Assembly (NCBI RefSeq): GCF_028475105.1
Contig: NZ_CP116936.1
Coordinates: forward strand, 6,633,501-6,697,500
Source: Micromonospora sp. LH3U1
GTDB taxonomy: Bacteria > Actinomycetota > Actinomycetes > Mycobacteriales > Micromonosporaceae
Length of the DNA stretch: 64,000 nucleotides
Direction of reading: 5' to 3'
Part shown: one piece after another, positions 36,611 through 44,514 of the stretch
Numbering within the stretch: position 1 is the stretch's first letter
Layout of the letters: the number at the start of each line of letters is the position of its first letter
Position numbers and translations under genes: made by a program
Notes under the pieces: model-generated
What the model saw: the letters and a program-made list of their open reading frames with translations, nothing else
The model's database searches: none
What the model was told of the DNA's origin: nothing

Positions 36611-37819
36611 ATGCCACCACGTCCGCACCGCCCCGACGCCCTGGCGTGGCAGGTCTTCCGCGGCTCCGATGCTGTCCGGGATGGCCTGCTCACCGAGCAT
36701 CAGCTGCGCAGCGCCGCCTGGGTGCGACTGCGCCACGACATCTACGCCGACGCACGGCTCGACCGGGACCACACCCTGACCTGTCGCGCCGCCCTCCTCC
36801 GGCTACCACCCGGGGTGGTGATCGGGGGTCCGTCGGCCGCGTACCTGCACGGTGTCGAGCACGCCGCGGCCTTCACCGATGACGTTCACGTCCTCGTGCC
36901 CCGACCGTTGCGAATCGGCCCACAGCGCGGCCTCCGCGTGCACGCCAACGCCATCACCTCGCTGTTCGACGTCGAGACGCCGGAGCGCGTCGGGACCTCA
37001 ACGATCTCAAGGCGTCCACCGAACGCTGGCCGACCACCGAACATGCGACGTCCACCAGGCGGGGGACATCCACCAGGCGCGGGGCGACCGCCGGACGTAG
37101 CGCGACCACGTGAAGCAGGGCGCCTACCGGGACCGGGGCGCCCGCCGGCCGTCGGAAAGCCACCAAGCTCGACACGGCAACTTCCCCGGGTGGGCGCGGC
37201 GTCGGCCAGAGCCGGCGGCATGGCGGCGGCCAGACCGGGCGACGCGCGGGTGGCGGCCTTCACGCCCGGCCCCATCTGGGACCCGGGCAGTCCGATCCCT
37301 CGATCCGACCCTGGGCAGGCCGCCTGGGAAACGGCAGTCTGGCTCGAACCGGTACGCGCAGTCGCCATCGTCGACTCGCTGCTCGGGCAGGGGTTGACCG
37401 ATCGCGACACACTGGCCGCCATGGCCGCCCGCAATGCCGACCGGCCCGGTGGGCGGCGGGCGCGGTGGCTCTTCGACCTGACCGATGGCGGAGCCCAGTC
37501 TCCGCCGGAGTCACACCTCCGCGTACGGCTGGTGCTCGGCGGGTTGCCACGTCCCGTCGTTCAACATCCGGTACGCCTGGCCAACGGCGTTGTCCTGCAC
37601 CCCGACCTGGCGTGGCCGGAATATCGGGTTGCGGTCGAGTACAACGGGCAGTGGCACTCCGACGCAGAACAACTGCACCGCGATCGCCGCCGGCTGAATC
37701 TGCTGGTCGGCGCGGGTTGGCTGGTCCTGCATGTGACCAGTCGACGGCTGCACGCCGACTTCCCGGCGGTGCTCCGCGAGGTGCGCGCAGCGCTGGTCAG
37801 CCGGGGATGGCGGCGGTGA
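36611..37819 (+). CDS. DUF559-type (Vsr-like) endonuclease-domain protein with Pro-rich insertion
   Basis: A 402-residue protein from the ATG at 36611. The N-terminal part resembles AbiEi-like/winged-helix proteins (WQVFRGSDAVRDGLLTEHQLRSA, GGPSAAYLHGV). The C-terminal part has a PD-(D/E)xK-like site: SPPESHLRVRLVLGGLP, then LHPDLAWPEYRVAVEYNGQWH, matching the E...D...E-type pattern of Vsr/DUF559 nucleases. Between them (about residues 130-225) lies a Pro/Gly/Arg-rich stretch with repeated GRPP motifs that homologues I recall do not have. The family is common in actinobacteria as a solitary gene; its role is unknown. Confidence 0.75.
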   Translation: MPPRPHRPDALAWQVFRGSDAVRDGLLTEHQLRSAAWVRLRHDIYADARLDRDHTLTCRAALLRLPPGVVIGGPSAAYLHGVEHAAAFTDDVHVLVPRPLRIGPQRGLRVHANAITSLFDVETPERVGTSTISRRPPNAGRPPNMRRPPGGGHPPGAGRPPDVARPREAGRLPGPGRPPAVGKPPSSTRQLPRVGAASARAGGMAAARPGDARVAAFTPGPIWDPGSPIPRSDPGQAAWETAVWLEPVRAVAIVDSLLGQGLTDRDTLAAMAARNADRPGGRRARWLFDLTDGGAQSPPESHLRVRLVLGGLPRPVVQHPVRLANGVVLHPDLAWPEYRVAVEYNGQWHSDAEQLHRDRRRLNLLVGAGWLVLHVTSRRLHADFPAVLREVRAALVSRGWRR

Positions 37820-37977
37820 CCTTCCACCCGACCAGGATCATCTCGCGTTCCTGGAAACCGCGCTTTCCACCGGCCGGTGACACCCCGCCATCAAGGAACC
37901 CGAGTCGATCATCGCCGGGGTCCCCGCCGCGCACGACCCGGCGCACGCCAGCAGGGCCAGGGACTCCAGCAGGACCC

Positions 37978-38095
37978 GGGACACCAGAACAGCCCGGGAC
38001 GCCAGAACAGCCTGGGACGCCAGAACAGCCTGGGACGCCAGAACAGCCTGGGACGCCAGAACAGCCTGGGACGCCAGAACAGCCTGGGACGCCAG
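37978..38095. repeat. 18-bp tandem repeat, six copies plus a partial
   Basis: The unit GGGACGCCAGAACAGCCT repeats without spacers at 37978, 37996, 38014, 38032, 38050 and 38068, with a 10-base partial at 38086. The first copy differs at two positions (GGGACACCAGAACAGCCC). It lies in the 320-bp gap between the DUF559 gene and the subtilase, which converge; no gene lies in this gap. Confidence 0.97.
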
Positions 38096-38096
38096 C

Positions 38097-38128
38097 GGGG
38101 CCCGGTCGACGATTGTCGACCGGGCCCC
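38097..38128. terminator. Perfect 14-bp hairpin downstream of the subtilase
   Basis: GGGGCCCGGTCGAC (38097-38110) pairs exactly with GTCGACCGGGCCCC (38115-38128) over GATT. It starts 12 bases past the subtilase stop codon and directly abuts the 18-bp tandem array, between convergent genes. Confidence 0.8.
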
Positions 38129-38139
38129 GAGGAGATGCC

Positions 38140-39831
38140 TTACGGGCGGGCGTTCGGCTTGAGCGGGGTCTTCACCGCCGAGTAGGCGTCGACGATCCCG
38201 TAGCCGTAGAAGCCGTTGAAGTTGACCCCACCGGCGCAGTAGGCGTCGTAGGTCTCGTCCCGGCCCTCATTGCGGTACTGCTGCAGCCGCGGCTCCGGGC
38301 AGGCGTGCTCGGCCGCCGTCCGGTAGAGGTGCTGCTCGACCAGGTCCGGCGACATCCCGAAGCCACCCCGACGCTCCGGCTTGCCGTACCGGCTGACGAT
38401 CAGCGCGGCGACGCCAGCGGCGTGCGGGGACGCCATCGAGGTGCCCTGCAGGTAGGTGTAGTAGCCACACTCACCGTTGGCCTTGCACTGCTTGAACACC
38501 GATTCCTCGAAGCCGGCGACGATGTTGCCGTCGGCGTCGACCGAGCCCTCCTCCTGAAGCACATGCTTCGGGTACGAGGAGAGGATCATGTTGGCGTCGG
38601 TCCGGAACGTGTCGGTGCCGAAGCCGTCCCGGAACCAACCGCCCGGGGCTGCGACCGAGATCTGCTCGGTGCCGTAGTTGGAGAAGTCCGACTTCTTGCC
38701 GGACGGACCGACCGACGACACACCGATCACGTGCGGGCCCTCGGTGGGCAGGTCCCAGCAGCTCTCGTTGTCGATCGGCCGGGGGTACGGGTCGGCGCCG
38801 TAGTCCGGGCTCGACACGTCGGTCCGGGGTGCACCCAGGTCCTCGTTGCCGTTGCCGAGCGCACCGACCAGGGTGACGCCCTTGTTGTGGGCGAAGACCA
38901 GCGCCCGCTTCATCGCCTTGATGATGGCCCGCTGCTCGGCCTGGTCCTCAGGCGCGTCAGCGGGGTTGGCGGTGCAGTTGTAGAGCCACGGGTCGACGTA
39001 GAACGACATGTTGACCACGTCGATCCCGGTTCGGCCGGCGTAGACCAGGGCGTTGACCACCGGGTCGAGGAAGAAGTAGCCGGAGTCCTGGCCACCCTTG
39101 AGCTCGACCAGCGAGACGTTCGGGGCAACACCGGAGAGGCCGAAGCCGTTGGCCGCGGCGCCGATGGTGCCGGCCACGTGGGTGCCGTGCCCGCCGTCGT
39201 CGGTGCCGACCGGGTCGAGGCAGCTCGGCACCTCGCAGGGGCCGTCCACGTCGGTCAGGTCCGGCGCGAAGTTGCGCGACAGCGCCCAGTTGAAGTTCGG
39301 CGCGATGTCCGGGTTGCTGGCGTCGACGCCGGTGTCCAGTACGCCGACGGTCACGCGACGGTCACCCGGCTCGATCTTGCGGGCCTTGTCGGCCCGGATC
39401 ATCTCCAGGCCCCAGAGCTTGTCGTCGAGCGGGTCCAGCTTGGCGCCCTTCTTGGCGGCGCCACTAGCAGCAGCACCGGCAGCGGCCATCAGGTGCTCCT
39501 GCTCGACCCGGTCCAGCTTCGGCTTGCGGCCGATGGCCTTCTGCTCGGCTGCGCCGATCAAGGTCGGCGCGGCGGTAGCCCTGGCGGCGAAGTCCGCCCG
39601 GTCACTGGTGACCTGGAACATGCCGACCTCGTCGGACCGGGACACCACCGTGCCGCCGGCTGCCCGGATCGCGGCGACCGCCGTGTCGGCGGCGACGCCG
39701 TCCTCGGCAACGACGGTGAAGGTGCGGGAGGTGCTTGGCGCGGCGCTGGCCGGTATGCCCAGCCCCGAAGCCGTAAGTGCCAGCACTGCCGCGGTCGCGA
39801 CGGCACGGGCGGTGAAGCGCTTGCTCACCAC
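38140..39831 (-). CDS. Secreted S8 (subtilisin-like) serine protease
   Basis: A 563-residue protein from the GTG at 39831, with GAGAGGA upstream. It has a signal peptide (KRFTARAVATAAVLALTASGL to ASAAP) and an I9-type propeptide region to about residue 130. The catalytic triad is intact: Asp in VLDTGVD, His in GGHGTHVAGT and Ser in GTSMASPHAAG, and the oxyanion Asn in GALGNGNED. The C-terminal part (YDAYCAGGVNFNGFYGYGIVDAYSAV) closes the domain. Several cysteines suggest disulfides. It should degrade extracellular proteins. It is the second secreted protease in the window. Confidence 0.94.
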   Translation of the reverse strand: MVSKRFTARAVATAAVLALTASGLGIPASAAPSTSRTFTVVAEDGVAADTAVAAIRAAGGTVVSRSDEVGMFQVTSDRADFAARATAAPTLIGAAEQKAIGRKPKLDRVEQEHLMAAAGAAASGAAKKGAKLDPLDDKLWGLEMIRADKARKIEPGDRRVTVGVLDTGVDASNPDIAPNFNWALSRNFAPDLTDVDGPCEVPSCLDPVGTDDGGHGTHVAGTIGAAANGFGLSGVAPNVSLVELKGGQDSGYFFLDPVVNALVYAGRTGIDVVNMSFYVDPWLYNCTANPADAPEDQAEQRAIIKAMKRALVFAHNKGVTLVGALGNGNEDLGAPRTDVSSPDYGADPYPRPIDNESCWDLPTEGPHVIGVSSVGPSGKKSDFSNYGTEQISVAAPGGWFRDGFGTDTFRTDANMILSSYPKHVLQEEGSVDADGNIVAGFEESVFKQCKANGECGYYTYLQGTSMASPHAAGVAALIVSRYGKPERRGGFGMSPDLVEQHLYRTAAEHACPEPRLQQYRNEGRDETYDAYCAGGVNFNGFYGYGIVDAYSAVKTPLKPNARP

Positions 39832-39925
39832 ATCAGATCCTCTCGTTGAGGGACGTGGCAGCCATCACACAACACCATGCGGGTTTACGCCAGATGAACG
39901 CCCGTTATGGCGGTGAATCTCTCGT

Positions 39926-40639
39926 TCATCCACCCAGTTCGACGGGTACAACACCCGCATCGATGCGCAGCTGGGCGAGCGCGGCCGGCAGATCGGCCAT
40001 GCTGGACACTTCGGCATCGGGTGTGCACCCGACCGGGCGAGGTTGGTCGTGCCGGTTCAACCACACCGATCGCAGCCCGGCCCGTTGGGGTGCCACCACG
40101 TCGTGCTCCCACGAGTCACCGACGTACACGATCTGCCTGGCCGGCACCCCGGCCGCCGCGACCACCGCGGCGTAGAACTCCGGGGCCGGTTTCTTGGGCA
40201 GGCCGTTCTCGTGCGCGTACACCTCGAAGGCGAACTCGCCGGCGAGCCCGCACCGTTCGGCCCGGCTGTTGCCGTTGGTGGCGAAGCCCAGGGTGTACCG
40301 TTCGCGCAGCGTGGCCAGCGCCGGTGGCACGTCCGGGAACGGTCGGGTGAGGGCGAACCGGCGAGCGAAGAAGAGGGCCGCGACCTCGTCCAGGTGGTCG
40401 TCCAGCCCGGCGCGGGCCAGCGACCGGGCCAGCGCGGCGCGGCGGATCTCTGCCACCGGAGCGGCCCTCAGCTCACCGAAGACCGCACCCCAGTCCGATT
40501 CCAGCTCGGCAAGCGTCACCCGGGCCGCCGCCGGGGTGCGCCGCCGCATCTCGTCGAGGACCGCCACCAGTCCGCCGGTGACCGCCGGACGCAGATCCAG
40601 CAGGGTCTCGTCCGCGTCGAACACCACGGTGGTCAGCAC
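39926..40639 (-). CDS. HAD-superfamily hydrolase
   Basis: A 237-residue protein from the GTG at 40639. Motif I is VVFDADETLLDL (DxDxT-like, with the nucleophilic Asp), motif II the threonine region GFATNGNS, motif III Lys in LPKKPAPEFY and motif IV GDSWEHDV with the metal-binding Asp pair. The helical cap sits between I and II (class C1). Such enzymes dephosphorylate small metabolites; the substrate is not evident. It lies downstream of the EamA gene on the same strand, separated from it by a 26-bp triplicate repeat. Confidence 0.88.
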   Translation of the reverse strand: MLTTVVFDADETLLDLRPAVTGGLVAVLDEMRRRTPAAARVTLAELESDWGAVFGELRAAPVAEIRRAALARSLARAGLDDHLDEVAALFFARRFALTRPFPDVPPALATLRERYTLGFATNGNSRAERCGLAGEFAFEVYAHENGLPKKPAPEFYAAVVAAAGVPARQIVYVGDSWEHDVVAPQRAGLRSVWLNRHDQPRPVGCTPDAEVSSMADLPAALAQLRIDAGVVPVELGG

Positions 40640-40651
40640 GGTGCCCACTGT

Positions 40652-40729
40652 CTCATCTACCGTCGAGCACCAGCACGACCGTCGACCGTCGAGCACCAGC
40701 ACGCTCATCTACCGTCGAGCACCAGCGCG
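40652..40729. repeat. 26-bp tandem repeat, three copies
   Basis: Units begin at 40652, 40678 and 40704, each close to CTCATCTACCGTCGAGCACCAGCACG (only the first half differs in the middle copy). The last copy contains the stop codon and end of the EamA gene (ALVLDGR), and the first lies just before the HAD start. So the EamA 3' end has been duplicated locally. Confidence 0.95.
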
Positions 40730-41670
40730 GGCTCGGGTGAGACCGGCGCGGACCCCGACGGCGACCCGCGCAGCTCGTCGAGGCGCACCAGCGCGACCCC
40801 AGCGATGATCAACGTGCCGCCGAACAGCTGCCAGCCGGTGGGCAACTCGTCCAGGATCAGCCAGGCGATCAGCACCGCGAAGAGCACCTCGGTCAGCCCG
40901 ACGAACGACGACAGCCGGGGGCCGAGGATCCGGGTGCCGGCGATACCGGCCAGGTACGCGATGACGGCGGCCACCAGCGAGAGCCCGGCGATGGGCAACA
41001 GCCAACTGGTGCGCTGCCCGGCGAAGGTGACCTCGCCGAAGGTGGCGTGCAGCGGCAACAGACCGGTCAGCCCGACGAGAAGCAGCAGGGCGGCACCGAC
41101 GGCCATTCCGCCGCTGGCCATGGCGACCGAGGGAAGCCGAGGATCGACCCGCCCAGCGAGCACGAAGTAGCCGGCCAGGCCGAATGCCGCGCCGAGACCC
41201 CAGAGCACGCCCACCGGGTGGAAGTCGGCGGTGCCGGCGAGGTCGAGCACGAACGCCAACCCGGCCAGGGCGGCCACCGACCCGGCCACGGTGAGCCGGC
41301 GCGGACGCTGCCCGTGCCGCAGCCACATCCAGCCCACGACGAGGATGATGCCCAGGTACTCCAGCAGCAGCGCGACACCGACCGGCAGGTAGCGCACGGC
41401 GTTGAAGAAGCAGACCTGGGCCAGCGCCACCCCGAGGAGCCCGAACAACCCGATGGCGGCGGCGTTGCTCCGCAGCACCTGCCACCTGCCCCGCAGCGAC
41501 AGCAGGGCGGGGATCGCCAGCACCAGGGCGGCCACGCCGACCCGGGCGATAACCGCGGACCCGGCCGACCAGCCGCCCTCGATGAGCGATCGCGCGAAGG
41601 TGCCCGAGGTGGCGAAGGTGACTGCGGAGAGCAGCGCCAACGCGGCGCCGGCGGCAGGTCGTGAGTGCAT
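40705..41670 (-). CDS. EamA/DMT-family transporter
   Basis: A 321-residue protein from the ATG at 41670, with GAGGAG seven bases upstream. It has ten hydrophobic helices in two EamA repeats, for example AALALLSAVTFATSGTFARSLI and VLWGLGAAFGLAGYFVLAG, and family blocks FNAVRYLPVGVALLLEYLGI and FVGLTEVLFAVLIAWLILDE. Such proteins export metabolites or amino acids with proton exchange. It is divergent, by 85 bases, from a CGNR zinc-finger regulator that may control it. Confidence 0.92.
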   Translation of the reverse strand: MHSRPAAGAALALLSAVTFATSGTFARSLIEGGWSAGSAVIARVGVAALVLAIPALLSLRGRWQVLRSNAAAIGLFGLLGVALAQVCFFNAVRYLPVGVALLLEYLGIILVVGWMWLRHGQRPRRLTVAGSVAALAGLAFVLDLAGTADFHPVGVLWGLGAAFGLAGYFVLAGRVDPRLPSVAMASGGMAVGAALLLLVGLTGLLPLHATFGEVTFAGQRTSWLLPIAGLSLVAAVIAYLAGIAGTRILGPRLSSFVGLTEVLFAVLIAWLILDELPTGWQLFGGTLIIAGVALVRLDELRGSPSGSAPVSPEPALVLDGR

Positions 41671-41755
41671 GTCGCGCTCCTCGGGGTGGCACCGTGTCAT
41701 GAGCAAACTATCCTTGTGCTGATGACGCTAGGCGGCCTCTGTGACAGGAGTCAAG

Positions 41756-42301
41756 TTGCTATTCGCTCATGACACCGAATGTTCGCTGATCGCCGCCGCC
41801 GCGCTGGTCAACACCGCGGGTCGGGACGGCGAGTTGCTGCCCGACATCGCCGCGCTGGACGCGTTCTTCCTCCGGCACGCCTACACCGGTCGGCACGAGC
41901 ACACCGACGCCGAGTTGCGCGCCGTCCGGGAGTTGCGGCCCCGGCTGCGCCGCATCTGGTACGCGGAGCCGCCCGAGATCGTCGCGGTGGTCAACGGCCT
42001 GCTGCTGGAGCACCGGGCGCTGCCCCAGCTCATCGAGCACGACGACGAGCCGTACCACCTGCACGCCGTTCCCCGCGACGCGCCGCTGGCCACCCGGATC
42101 GCGGTGGAGGCGGCCATGGCGATGGCCGACCTGGTCCGTGCGGGCGAGCTGACCCGGTTGCGAATCTGCGAATACCCGGACTGCGACAACGTGGTCGTCG
42201 ATCTTTCCCGCAACCGGTCCCGGCGGTTCTGCGAAGCCGGCTGCGGTAACCGCGCCGCGGTGACCGCCTACCGTGCCCGCCGGGCGGCCGGCCGCTCCTG
42301 A
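41756..42301 (+). CDS. CGNR zinc-finger (ABATE-domain) protein, likely transcription regulator
   Basis: A 181-residue protein if the TTG at 41756 is used, because AGGAG lies five bases upstream and the product begins LLFAHDTE as in the family. A GTG at 41741 would add five residues. The ABATE domain fills the first 125 residues. The C-terminal CGNR zinc finger is complete: RICEYPDCDNVVVD, then RRFCEAGCGNRAAVTAYRAR. CGNR proteins are thought to bind stress signals and DNA. It is divergent from the EamA transporter, so control of that gene is likely. Its 3' end overlaps the GNAT gene by 34 bases on the opposite strand. Confidence 0.85.
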   Translation: MLFAHDTECSLIAAAALVNTAGRDGELLPDIAALDAFFLRHAYTGRHEHTDAELRAVRELRPRLRRIWYAEPPEIVAVVNGLLLEHRALPQLIEHDDEPYHLHAVPRDAPLATRIAVEAAMAMADLVRAGELTRLRICEYPDCDNVVVDLSRNRSRRFCEAGCGNRAAVTAYRARRAAGRS

Positions 42302-42867
42302 CCGACGGCTGCCCACTCCTCGGCCCGCAGCTCGTACTCCACCTCGCCGTGCTCGGTGCCGGGGATCGGATCGTCCCACTGCAGGTGGAACGTACGCACG
42401 TAGTGCAGCCCGGCCTTCTCCAGCACCCGCCGGGAGCGTTCGTTGACCGTCATCGTCTCGGCCCAGACCCGGCGTACGCCCACGGTGTCGAAGGCGTACC
42501 GGACCAGCGCAGTGGACCCCTCGGTCGCCAGGCCGTGCCCCCACGCCGAGCGGCGCAGCCGGTAGCCCAACTCGGCTTCGGTGCCGTCCGCCGACGGGTC
42601 GAGCGCGAACCAGCCCACGAATCCACTCGTCTGCGGGTCGACCGCCGCCCAACGACCCAACCCTGGATGCCGGTCGTACTGCGCCAGCAGCCTCGGCAAC
42701 TGCTCGTCGCGGACCGTGGCCGGCGGGGTGGCGACGCCACCAGTGAGGAACCGCATCACCTCGGGATCGCTGTCCAGCTCGACCAGCGCATCCACGTCGG
42801 CCATGGTCAGCCGCCGCAACCGCAACCGCTCAGTCCCCGGAGGCAGCGCCGCGTCATTCCCACCCAT
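42268..42867 (-). CDS. GNAT-family N-acetyltransferase (RimJ/RimL-like)
   Basis: A 199-residue protein from the ATG at 42867. The RimJ/RimL pattern is clear: RLRLRRLTMADVDALVELDSD at the start, the acetyl-CoA binding region in YRLRRSAWGHGLATEGSTALVRYAF (with the RxxGxG-like motif) and VNERSRRVLEKAGLHYV near the end. It transfers acetyl groups to an amine on an unidentified substrate. It converges on the CGNR gene with overlapping 3' ends. Confidence 0.87.
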   Translation of the reverse strand: MGGNDAALPPGTERLRLRRLTMADVDALVELDSDPEVMRFLTGGVATPPATVRDEQLPRLLAQYDRHPGLGRWAAVDPQTSGFVGWFALDPSADGTEAELGYRLRRSAWGHGLATEGSTALVRYAFDTVGVRRVWAETMTVNERSRRVLEKAGLHYVRTFHLQWDDPIPGTEHGEVEYELRAEEWAAVGQERPAARRAR

Positions 42868-42943
42868 GGCCGGATCATCCCGCCGCCCGACGACACCGTC
42901 GAGCCGTTTACCCGGGGCCGCCGCCGCCCGCAAGGCGGTCGCG

Positions 42944-43126
42944 TCAGCGCGGGGGCGCGACCACGAAGAGCCGCCAGGAGTACGCGTCGACGGCGAGCAC
43001 GGGTCCGTCCGGGTCCTTGCTGTCTCGCACCCCGACCACGTCCCCCAGGTTCGTAGCCACCTCGACGCAATTGGCATCCTGGTTACTGCGGCTGCTCTTG
43101 CGCCAGCGAGCGTCGGTCAACTCCAC
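42944..43126 (-). CDS. DUF397 small protein
   Basis: A 60-residue protein from the GTG at 43126. It has the DUF397 pattern WRKSSRSNQDANCVEVA and GVRDSKDPDGPVLAV. Its start overlaps the end of the helix-turn-helix gene by ten bases, so translation is coupled. Such pairs (HTH with DUF397) are abundant in streptomycetes and Micromonosporaceae; in some systems the small protein partners or antagonises the HTH protein. Confidence 0.93.
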   Translation of the reverse strand: MELTDARWRKSSRSNQDANCVEVATNLGDVVGVRDSKDPDGPVLAVDAYSWRLFVVAPPR

Positions 43127-43929
43127 GACTCGGCCACCTCGTTCATCAACTCGATGGAAGCCTGCGGGGGCAGGGCTTCGCCCAAAGTAGCCTCCCAGAC
43201 CCGCTGCAACCGCGCCAGATCCACGGGCTGGTCCAGCTCCTGGCCCCGAACCTGACTGTCCAGGTAGGCAAGCTCCGTGCCGTCGGGCAGAGCAGCGAGC
43301 GCAAATTGCCCACCAAGCCCCGGGTACTCCTCGGCGGATCTCGGCACCACATGCAGTCGGACCCGCGGGTGCCCGGTGGCGATGCTTACTAGGTGCAGCG
43401 CCTGTTCGCACATCACCTTCCGCCCACCAACCCGTCGTCGCAGCACCGCCTCGTCCAGCACCGCAACAATGTGCGGGGAACGCTCGCTGTGCAGCACTTC
43501 CTGACGGTTCATCCGGTCGGTCACTCGCCGATCGACCTCGTCGGAGTCGAGCAGGCCACCGGCCTCGAAGACCGCACGCGCATAGGCCTCGGTCTGGAAG
43601 AGCCCGGGCACGTAGCGGGGCTCGTACCACCGGACCGTTCGGGCCTGCTCAAGGATCGCCTGCCAGCCGCGCAGCCAGGGCTGCGCCCGGTCCAGGCTGA
43701 CCAGTTCGGTGGACATGCGGCCGAATAGGCCGCCGGTGTCCAGGGCGCGGTCGACGAGTTCCAGGTACTTGCCGGTGGGCGGTTGCTGGCCCAGCTCGAC
43801 GGCGCTGACCATCGACGCCGAGTAGTTGACCGCCTTGGCCAGCTCGTCCTGACTCCAGCCCCGCCGAACCCGTGCCCTGCGCAGCTCCGCGATCAGGAAC
43901 GCCGCCGCCGTCATCTGCCCATCGGCCAT
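43117..43929 (-). CDS. Helix-turn-helix regulator with DUF5753 domain
   Basis: A 270-residue protein from the ATG at 43929. The N-terminal Xre-type HTH is AELRRARVRRGWSQDELAKAVNYSASMVSAVELG. The DUF5753 domain follows from about residue 95, including YEPRYVPGLFQTEAYARAVF and the usual tail. In its family it works with an adjacent DUF397 protein, as here. Its target genes are unknown. It is divergent from a small unknown protein gene (44200), with 270 bases between. Confidence 0.92.
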   Translation of the reverse strand: MADGQMTAAAFLIAELRRARVRRGWSQDELAKAVNYSASMVSAVELGQQPPTGKYLELVDRALDTGGLFGRMSTELVSLDRAQPWLRGWQAILEQARTVRWYEPRYVPGLFQTEAYARAVFEAGGLLDSDEVDRRVTDRMNRQEVLHSERSPHIVAVLDEAVLRRRVGGRKVMCEQALHLVSIATGHPRVRLHVVPRSAEEYPGLGGQFALAALPDGTELAYLDSQVRGQELDQPVDLARLQRVWEATLGEALPPQASIELMNEVAESWS

Positions 43930-44199
43930 GCCCTGCCGCCCTCCACCCCACCGACGATCAACTCCAGCCGGCCGCCAGCGGCGTCGCCACCCGAAACAGG
44001 GCGGCTACGACGACGCGGCCAAACCCTTCCGACCGTAGTCGTCTGATCACCAGACTGTGAAGTGCGGAACCGCTCCCCGTCCCCCGGGTTTGTCGGCGCC
44101 GTACGGGACCGCCCGCTCCCCCGGCCGGGCGGTCCCACCGCCGGGGCGAACGGGGGTGGTGATGCCGCAAACGATTCAGCTCCAAAGGAAGGCCGTCGG

Positions 44200-44514
44200 A
44201 TGACCCGGAGCGCCCCGGACGACCGGACCAGGCCGCTACGGCGACCGCACCTGCCACTGCGTCCGCTCTGGCTCTGCCGGGTCTGCGCCGCGCCCTGGCC
44301 GTGCCCGGTCGCCCGGCTGACCCTGCACCAGGAGTACGCGCACGACCGGATCGCGTTGAGCATCTACCTGTGCACGGTCCTGCACGACGCGGCCGCCGAC
44401 CTGTACCGGCTCAACCCGCACGACGGCCCGGACCCCGCCGCGCTCTTCGCTCGCTTCCTCGGCTGGGCGGCACCGCGCGGCGACCCCGCGTCAGGGGTGG
44501 GTCATTCGGAGTAG
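44200..44514 (+). CDS. Unknown small protein with CxxC motif, often beside HTH/DUF397 pairs
   Basis: A 104-residue protein. The ATG at 44200 has AAAGGAAGG six bases upstream. It begins with a basic Pro/Arg segment, then WLCRVCAAPWPC, a possible metal-binding cysteine cluster, and a helical part ending LFARFLGWAAP. I recall similar proteins near HTH regulators in Micromonosporaceae, but their function is unknown. Its 3' end overlaps the fumC gene by 24 bases on the other strand. Confidence 0.75.
   Translation: MTRSAPDDRTRPLRRPHLPLRPLWLCRVCAAPWPCPVARLTLHQEYAHDRIALSIYLCTVLHDAAADLYRLNPHDGPDPAALFARFLGWAAPRGDPASGVGHSE

Noticed and set aside
37978..38095. Possible CRISPR array
   Set aside because: The 18-bp units are contiguous, with no spacers between them, and no cas genes are in the window.
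37465..39849. A 2.4-kb plus-strand open frame through the DUF559 gene, tandem repeats and subtilase
   Set aside because: It reads the repeats as PGTPEQ blocks and runs antisense to a subtilase with an intact triad; no function is supported.
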